DNA of 64,000 nt from positions 62,001-126,000 of the forward strand of contig RAYQ01000013.1 of assembly GCA_003612395.1 (NCBI GenBank), given 5' to 3'. Shown one piece after another: positions 60,072-64,000 of this stretch (within the stretch, counting starts at the first letter, position 1; every line of letters starts with the position of its first letter). The notes beneath the pieces were generated by a model. That model was not told the origin of the DNA. It did no database searches and saw nothing but the letters and a program-made list of their open reading frames with translations. The position numbers and the translations under genes were made by a program. This DNA comes from Parablautia intestinalis (GTDB lineage: Bacteria; Bacillota; Clostridia; Lachnospirales; Lachnospiraceae).

Positions 60072-62492
60072 ATGAATACAGCATTATCATGGATACAGGC
60101 TTATGTGCCTGAACTATCCTGTACGGATCAGGAGTATTGCGATGCAATGACCCTTACGGGAACGAAGGTGGAGAATTACGCAAGGCTGGATAAAAATCTG
60201 GAAAAGATTGTGATAGGACAGATCGAAAAGATAGAAAAGCATCCCGATGCGGATAAACTGATAGTATGCCGGGTGAATATAGGCACAGAGGTAATTCAAA
60301 TTGTGACGGGTGCACCCAATGTTAAGGAAGGAGACAAAATTCCTGTAGTTCTTGACGGCGGAAAGGTGGCGGGAGGCCATGACGGAGGACCGCTGCCTGA
60401 GGAAGGAATCAGAATTAAGGCAGGCAAACTGCGGGGAATTATGTCAAACGGCATGATGTGTTCTATAGAGGAGCTTGGGTCTGACAGGAATATGTACCCG
60501 GAAGCGCCGGAGAACGGAATTTATATTTTTCCGGAGGATGCAGAGGTGGGGGCTAACGCCGTTAAGGCGCTTGGCATGCATGACACGGTATTTGAATATG
60601 AGATTACTTCCAACAGGGTGGACTGCTACAGCGTGCTTGGCATTGCAAGAGAAGCGGCAGCCACTTTCCGCAAACCTTTTGTTCCTCCTGTTGTAAAAGT
60701 CAAAGAAAATGGAGAAGATATCAGGGATTATGTTAAAGTGGAAGTAAAGGATGCTGATCTGTGTACCAGATACTGTGCAAGAGTCTGTACTAATATAAAG
60801 ATAGCGCCTTCGCCGGAATGGATGCAAAAAAGGCTTCGTGCCAGCGGCATCCGTCCCATCAACAATTTAGTCGACATCACCAATTATGTGATGGAGGAAT
60901 ACGGCCAGCCCATGCATGCATTTGATTTGGATACGGTGGCAGGACACAAGATTATTGTGCGACGCGCCAAAGACGGAGATGAGTTCCAGACGCTGGATGA
61001 ACAGATGCGGAAGCTGGATAAAGATATCCTTATGATCTGCGATGCGGAAAAGGAGATTGGCATTGCAGGCATCATGGGTGGTGAAAACAGTAAAATTACG
61101 GATGAGGTGAAAACAGTTCTGTTTGAGGCAGCTACTTTCAATGGCGCTAATATTCGTAAGTCGGCAAAGCGGCTTGGTCTGCGCACAGATGCTTCCGGAA
61201 AGTTTGAAAAGGGACTTGACCCTCATAATGCAGAGGCAGCTATCAACCGCGCCTGCCAGCTCATCCAGGAGCTTGGCTGTGGGGAAGTGGTTGGCGGTAT
61301 GGTAGATGTGTGCCAGCCCATGAAGGAAAAAGAAAAAATTCCATTTGATCCGGGTAAAATCAATGCCCTTTTGGGAACAGACGTTACAAGAGAAGAAATG
61401 CTGGACATCTTTAAGATGCTGGAAATTGAATATGACGAGGACACAAACAATCTGATTGTACCTACCTACAGACAGGATCTTGGGTGCTGCGCCGATATAG
61501 CGGAGGAAGTGGCAAGATTTTTTGGATATGACAAGATCCCTACTACTCTGCCAAATGGAGAGGCAACTGCCGGGAAAATTTCCTACAAGCTCCGCATCGA
61601 ACAAAAGGCAAGGGATATTGCAGAGTATTGCGGGTTCTCACAGGGGATGCATTATTCCTTTGAAAGTCCAAAGGTATTTGATAAGCTTTTACTGCCGAAG
61701 GATTCACCTCTGCGGAATGCTATTGTGATTGCAAATCCTTTAGGAGAAGATTTTTCCATTATGCGTACCATTTCTTTAAATGGAATGCTCACTTCCCTGG
61801 CAACGAACTATAACCGGAGAAATAAGGATGTAAGGTTGTATGAGCTTGGCAACATTTACCTGCCTCATGAATTTCCGCTGACACAGCTTCCCGATGAGAG
61901 AATGCAGTTCACCCTTGGCATGTATGGAGACGGTGACTTTTTCACCATGAAAGGGGTTGTGGAGGAGTTCTTTGATGCCATTGGTATGAATAAAAAGACG
62001 ATATACGATCCACTCTCAGGCAAGCCCTTCCTTCACCCGGGACGCCAGGCGAATATTGTATATGATAAAGAAGTGGTTGGATACCTGGGAGAGGTTCACC
62101 CCAGCGTATGCGACAGCTATGATATTGGCACAAGAGTTTATGTTGCAGTGATGGATATGCCGTATATTGTGAAGAGAGCAACTTTTGACAGAAAATATGA
62201 AGGAATTGCAAAATATCCTGCTGTTTCAAGGGATATCAGTATGGTGGTTCCCCAAAATGTCCTGGCCGGACAGATTGAGGCGATGATTGAACAAAGAGGT
62301 GGAAAGCTGTTGGAGTCCTGTAAGCTGTTTGATATTTATGAAGGAGAGCAAATCAGGGAAGGATTTAAGTCAGTAGCTTACTCTGTCACATTCAGGGCAA
62401 AAGATCGCACGCTGGAGGAAAGTGATGTCTTGGGAGCCATGAAAAAGATATTGAACGGTCTTGAAAGCATGGGCATTGAACTTAGGCAGTAG
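60072..62492 (+). CDS. pheT: Phenylalanyl-tRNA synthetase beta subunit
   Basis: The 806-residue protein has the full domain set: B1/EMAP tRNA-binding domain (about 40-150, KIVIGQIEKIEKHPDADKL), B3/B4 with editing site (RVDCYSVLGIAREAAATF, CTRYCARV), B5 (DPGKINALLGTDV), the catalytic-like domain, and the C-terminal anticodon-binding FDX-ACB domain (KYPAVSRDISMVVPQ to the end). Start ATG at 60072 after AAGGAAAGGA; the open frame extends upstream through the intergenic hairpin but without family similarity. Confidence 0.96.
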   Translation: MNTALSWIQAYVPELSCTDQEYCDAMTLTGTKVENYARLDKNLEKIVIGQIEKIEKHPDADKLIVCRVNIGTEVIQIVTGAPNVKEGDKIPVVLDGGKVAGGHDGGPLPEEGIRIKAGKLRGIMSNGMMCSIEELGSDRNMYPEAPENGIYIFPEDAEVGANAVKALGMHDTVFEYEITSNRVDCYSVLGIAREAAATFRKPFVPPVVKVKENGEDIRDYVKVEVKDADLCTRYCARVCTNIKIAPSPEWMQKRLRASGIRPINNLVDITNYVMEEYGQPMHAFDLDTVAGHKIIVRRAKDGDEFQTLDEQMRKLDKDILMICDAEKEIGIAGIMGGENSKITDEVKTVLFEAATFNGANIRKSAKRLGLRTDASGKFEKGLDPHNAEAAINRACQLIQELGCGEVVGGMVDVCQPMKEKEKIPFDPGKINALLGTDVTREEMLDIFKMLEIEYDEDTNNLIVPTYRQDLGCCADIAEEVARFFGYDKIPTTLPNGEATAGKISYKLRIEQKARDIAEYCGFSQGMHYSFESPKVFDKLLLPKDSPLRNAIVIANPLGEDFSIMRTISLNGMLTSLATNYNRRNKDVRLYELGNIYLPHEFPLTQLPDERMQFTLGMYGDGDFFTMKGVVEEFFDAIGMNKKTIYDPLSGKPFLHPGRQANIVYDKEVVGYLGEVHPSVCDSYDIGTRVYVAVMDMPYIVKRATFDRKYEGIAKYPAVSRDISMVVPQNVLAGQIEAMIEQRGGKLLESCKLFDIYEGEQIREGFKSVAYSVTFRAKDRTLEESDVLGAMKKILNGLESMGIELRQ

Positions 62493-62637
62493 ACTTAAGT
62501 TTGTCTAAAACTTCGGGCAGGAGGAATGCGCTGAAAAACGCCTTAAAAGGCGGGTGTTCTTCATAAAGATTTGTATTGCCGCCAAACGGTAAAAACAGTG
62601 CGGCATAAAAATAATAAAGGAATTATGGAGGTTTGAA

Positions 62638-64000
62638 ATGGAGAAAAAAAATACCTGGGAAACGTACAATGAAAGTCAACTAAGGGAAACGGACGTGTTT
62701 GCCGACCAGTACAGGAGCTTTTTGGACGCAGCAAAAACAGAAAGAGAGTGTGTGGATTATGTTGTGAATGCTGCTGAAGAAAAAGGATACCGTGAGCTGC
62801 AGACTGTCATAAAAGAGGGCGGAAGCCTTAAAAAGGGAGATAAGGTATACGCGGTCTGGATGAATAAGTCAGTGGCAATGTTCCGTATAGGAGAAAAGCC
62901 TATGGCGGAGGGCATGAACATTCTTGGAGCGCATATTGATTCTCCAAGACTTGATGTAAAGCAGAATCCCCTTTATGAGGATGAGGGATTTGCGTATCTT
63001 GATACCCATTACTATGGAGGTGTCAAAAAGTACCAGTGGGTAACAATTCCCCTTTCACTGCATGGCGTGATTGTAAAGAAAGATGGAACTACCGTGGAGC
63101 TTAATATTGGGGAAAATGAGGATGATCCGGTTTTCTTTATTTCGGACCTTCTCATTCATCTTGCACAGGAACAGCTTGAGAAAAAAGCTTCAAAAGTGAT
63201 AGAAGGCGAAGCACTGGATATCATTGTCGGCAACAGGCCCATCGTTTTAGGAAAGGAAGATGGATCCGGTCAAGAGGATTGCGGCTGTGAGAATGCAGGA
63301 TATAAGGCAGATGATGTGTCAAACGAGAAGAAAGATAAAGAACGTGCCCGGGATGCAGTTAAAAAGGGCATTTTAGATATTCTAAAAAAGAACTATGGCG
63401 TGGAGGAGGAAGATTTTCTTTCCGCAGAGCTTGAGGTGGTGCCTGCCGGAAAGGCAAGAGAGGCAGGTCTTGACCGCAGTATGCTTTTAGCTTATGGACA
63501 GGATGACAGAGTATGCGCATATACTTCCCTTCGGGCTATGCTTGAGGTAGAGGAAACAGACAGAACTGCCTGCTGCCTTTTGGTGGATAAAGAAGAAATT
63601 GGCAGTGTGGGAGCCACCGGTATGCAGTCAAGATTCTTTGAAAATATGGTTGCGGAGGTGATGAATCTCACGGGAGAATATTCGGAACTTAATGTGAGAA
63701 GATGCCTGGCATCCTCCTGTATGCTTTCCTCTGATGTGAGCAGTGCCTATGACCCGTCCTTTGCATCCAGCTTTGATAAGAAAAACGTGGCTTACCTTGG
63801 CGGCGGCATGGTATTTAACAAATTTACAGGCGCAAGGGGTAAATCAGGATCTAACGATGCCAATGCAGAGTATCTGGCACACATCCGCAAAATTTTTGAG
63901 GAAGAAAATATCAACTTCCAGACGGCAGAGCTGGGCAGAGTAGACCTTGGGGGCGGCGGAACAATCGCATATATCCTTGCACTTTACGGTATGAATGTAA
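62638..64000 (+). CDS. M18 family aminopeptidase, partial (C-terminus outside)
   Basis: 454 codons are open from ATG at 62638 (after TATGGAGG) to the window edge. M18 zinc-enzyme landmarks: NILGAHIDSPRLD (first metal His/Asp), LVDKEEIGSVGATG (catalytic Glu), and SSCMLSSDVSSAYDPSF, then KSGSNDANAEY. The enzyme removes N-terminal residues, typically acidic or neutral, from peptides in the cytoplasm. A hydrophilic insertion (about residues 205-240, with DCGCENAG and Lys/Glu-rich sequence) is not in the core family as I know it. Confidence 0.9.
   Translation, partial: MEKKNTWETYNESQLRETDVFADQYRSFLDAAKTERECVDYVVNAAEEKGYRELQTVIKEGGSLKKGDKVYAVWMNKSVAMFRIGEKPMAEGMNILGAHIDSPRLDVKQNPLYEDEGFAYLDTHYYGGVKKYQWVTIPLSLHGVIVKKDGTTVELNIGENEDDPVFFISDLLIHLAQEQLEKKASKVIEGEALDIIVGNRPIVLGKEDGSGQEDCGCENAGYKADDVSNEKKDKERARDAVKKGILDILKKNYGVEEEDFLSAELEVVPAGKAREAGLDRSMLLAYGQDDRVCAYTSLRAMLEVEETDRTACCLLVDKEEIGSVGATGMQSRFFENMVAEVMNLTGEYSELNVRRCLASSCMLSSDVSSAYDPSFASSFDKKNVAYLGGGMVFNKFTGARGKSGSNDANAEYLAHIRKIFEEENINFQTAELGRVDLGGGGTIAYILALYGMNV

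Noticed and set aside
60867-61604. A 245-codon minus-strand open frame inside pheT
   Set aside because: pheT is certain in this stretch; the reverse frame is a shadow.
62493-62637. ACGCCTT-AA-AAGGCG hairpin after pheT as terminator
   Set aside because: The stem is only 6-7 bp and no T run follows, so I could not support it.

Overview
The window looks like a chromosomal segment of an anaerobic low-to-mid GC Firmicute, most likely family Lachnospiraceae. The evidence is a six-subunit Rnf complex in the order C-D-G-E-A-B, ispH next to an S1-domain protein, ATP-type PEP carboxykinase, a T-box in front of pheST, strong AGGAGG ribosome binding sites with frequent GTG/TTG starts, and many GLUG, LysM and Ser/Pro-linker surface proteins. 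There are no rRNA or tRNA genes, no CRISPR array, no phage and no insertion sequence. Genes run off both ends: a glycogen-debranching-type enzyme on the left and an M18 aminopeptidase on the right.

Layout. Positions 1-1125 hold the start of a GH13 debranching enzyme. Positions 1340-13995 form a hexuronate region: uxaB and uxaA on the minus strand, then lacI-1, uxaC, lacI-2 and an operon of cyclase-like hydrolase, ketopantoate-reductase-like dehydrogenase, YhcH-like protein and a three-part TRAP transporter. Four near-identical palindromes of the type TGTAAG-NN-CTTACA lie at the uxaA, lacI-1 and cyclase/TRAP promoters, which suggests one LacI-controlled regulon. Positions 14114-20898 are a minus-strand set of MMPL exporter, 1187-residue GLUG surface protein and TetR regulator.

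Positions 21122-33417 carry rsmF, a TPR lipoprotein, an MNT-HEPN toxin-antitoxin pair, pyrF, a cell-wall amidase, a LysM/LRR protein, TetR and RpiR regulators, a BaiN-like flavoprotein and a GLUG-LysM protein. Positions 33587-36357 are ispH, S1-domain protein and cheR; a YprB-like exonuclease follows on the minus strand. Positions 37776-45046 are the Rnf operon, a ferredoxin-type aldo/keto reductase and apbE, whose product would flavinylate the Rnf subunits. Positions 45224-51026 hold a GH25 lysozyme, an AP2/degenerate-HNH protein, a SleB-type hydrolase, thrC and a REC-GGDEF protein. Citrate synthase and pckA diverge from a 539-nt control region. A probable 6S RNA, a SpoIID-like protein, a YihY-like membrane protein and T-box-pheS-pheT complete the window.

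Most unusual features. Two families of small interspersed repeats fill the gaps between genes. One is a 37-nt partly palindromic unit present in a dozen or so copies, in places in tandem; it hugs gene ends and in one case encodes the last residues of a protein. The other is about 50 nt, carries its own Shine-Dalgarno and sits directly in front of start codons. Other points of interest are the shared operators, the AP2 protein with a decayed HNH centre, the MNT-HEPN module and the Cys-rich tail on RnfE.
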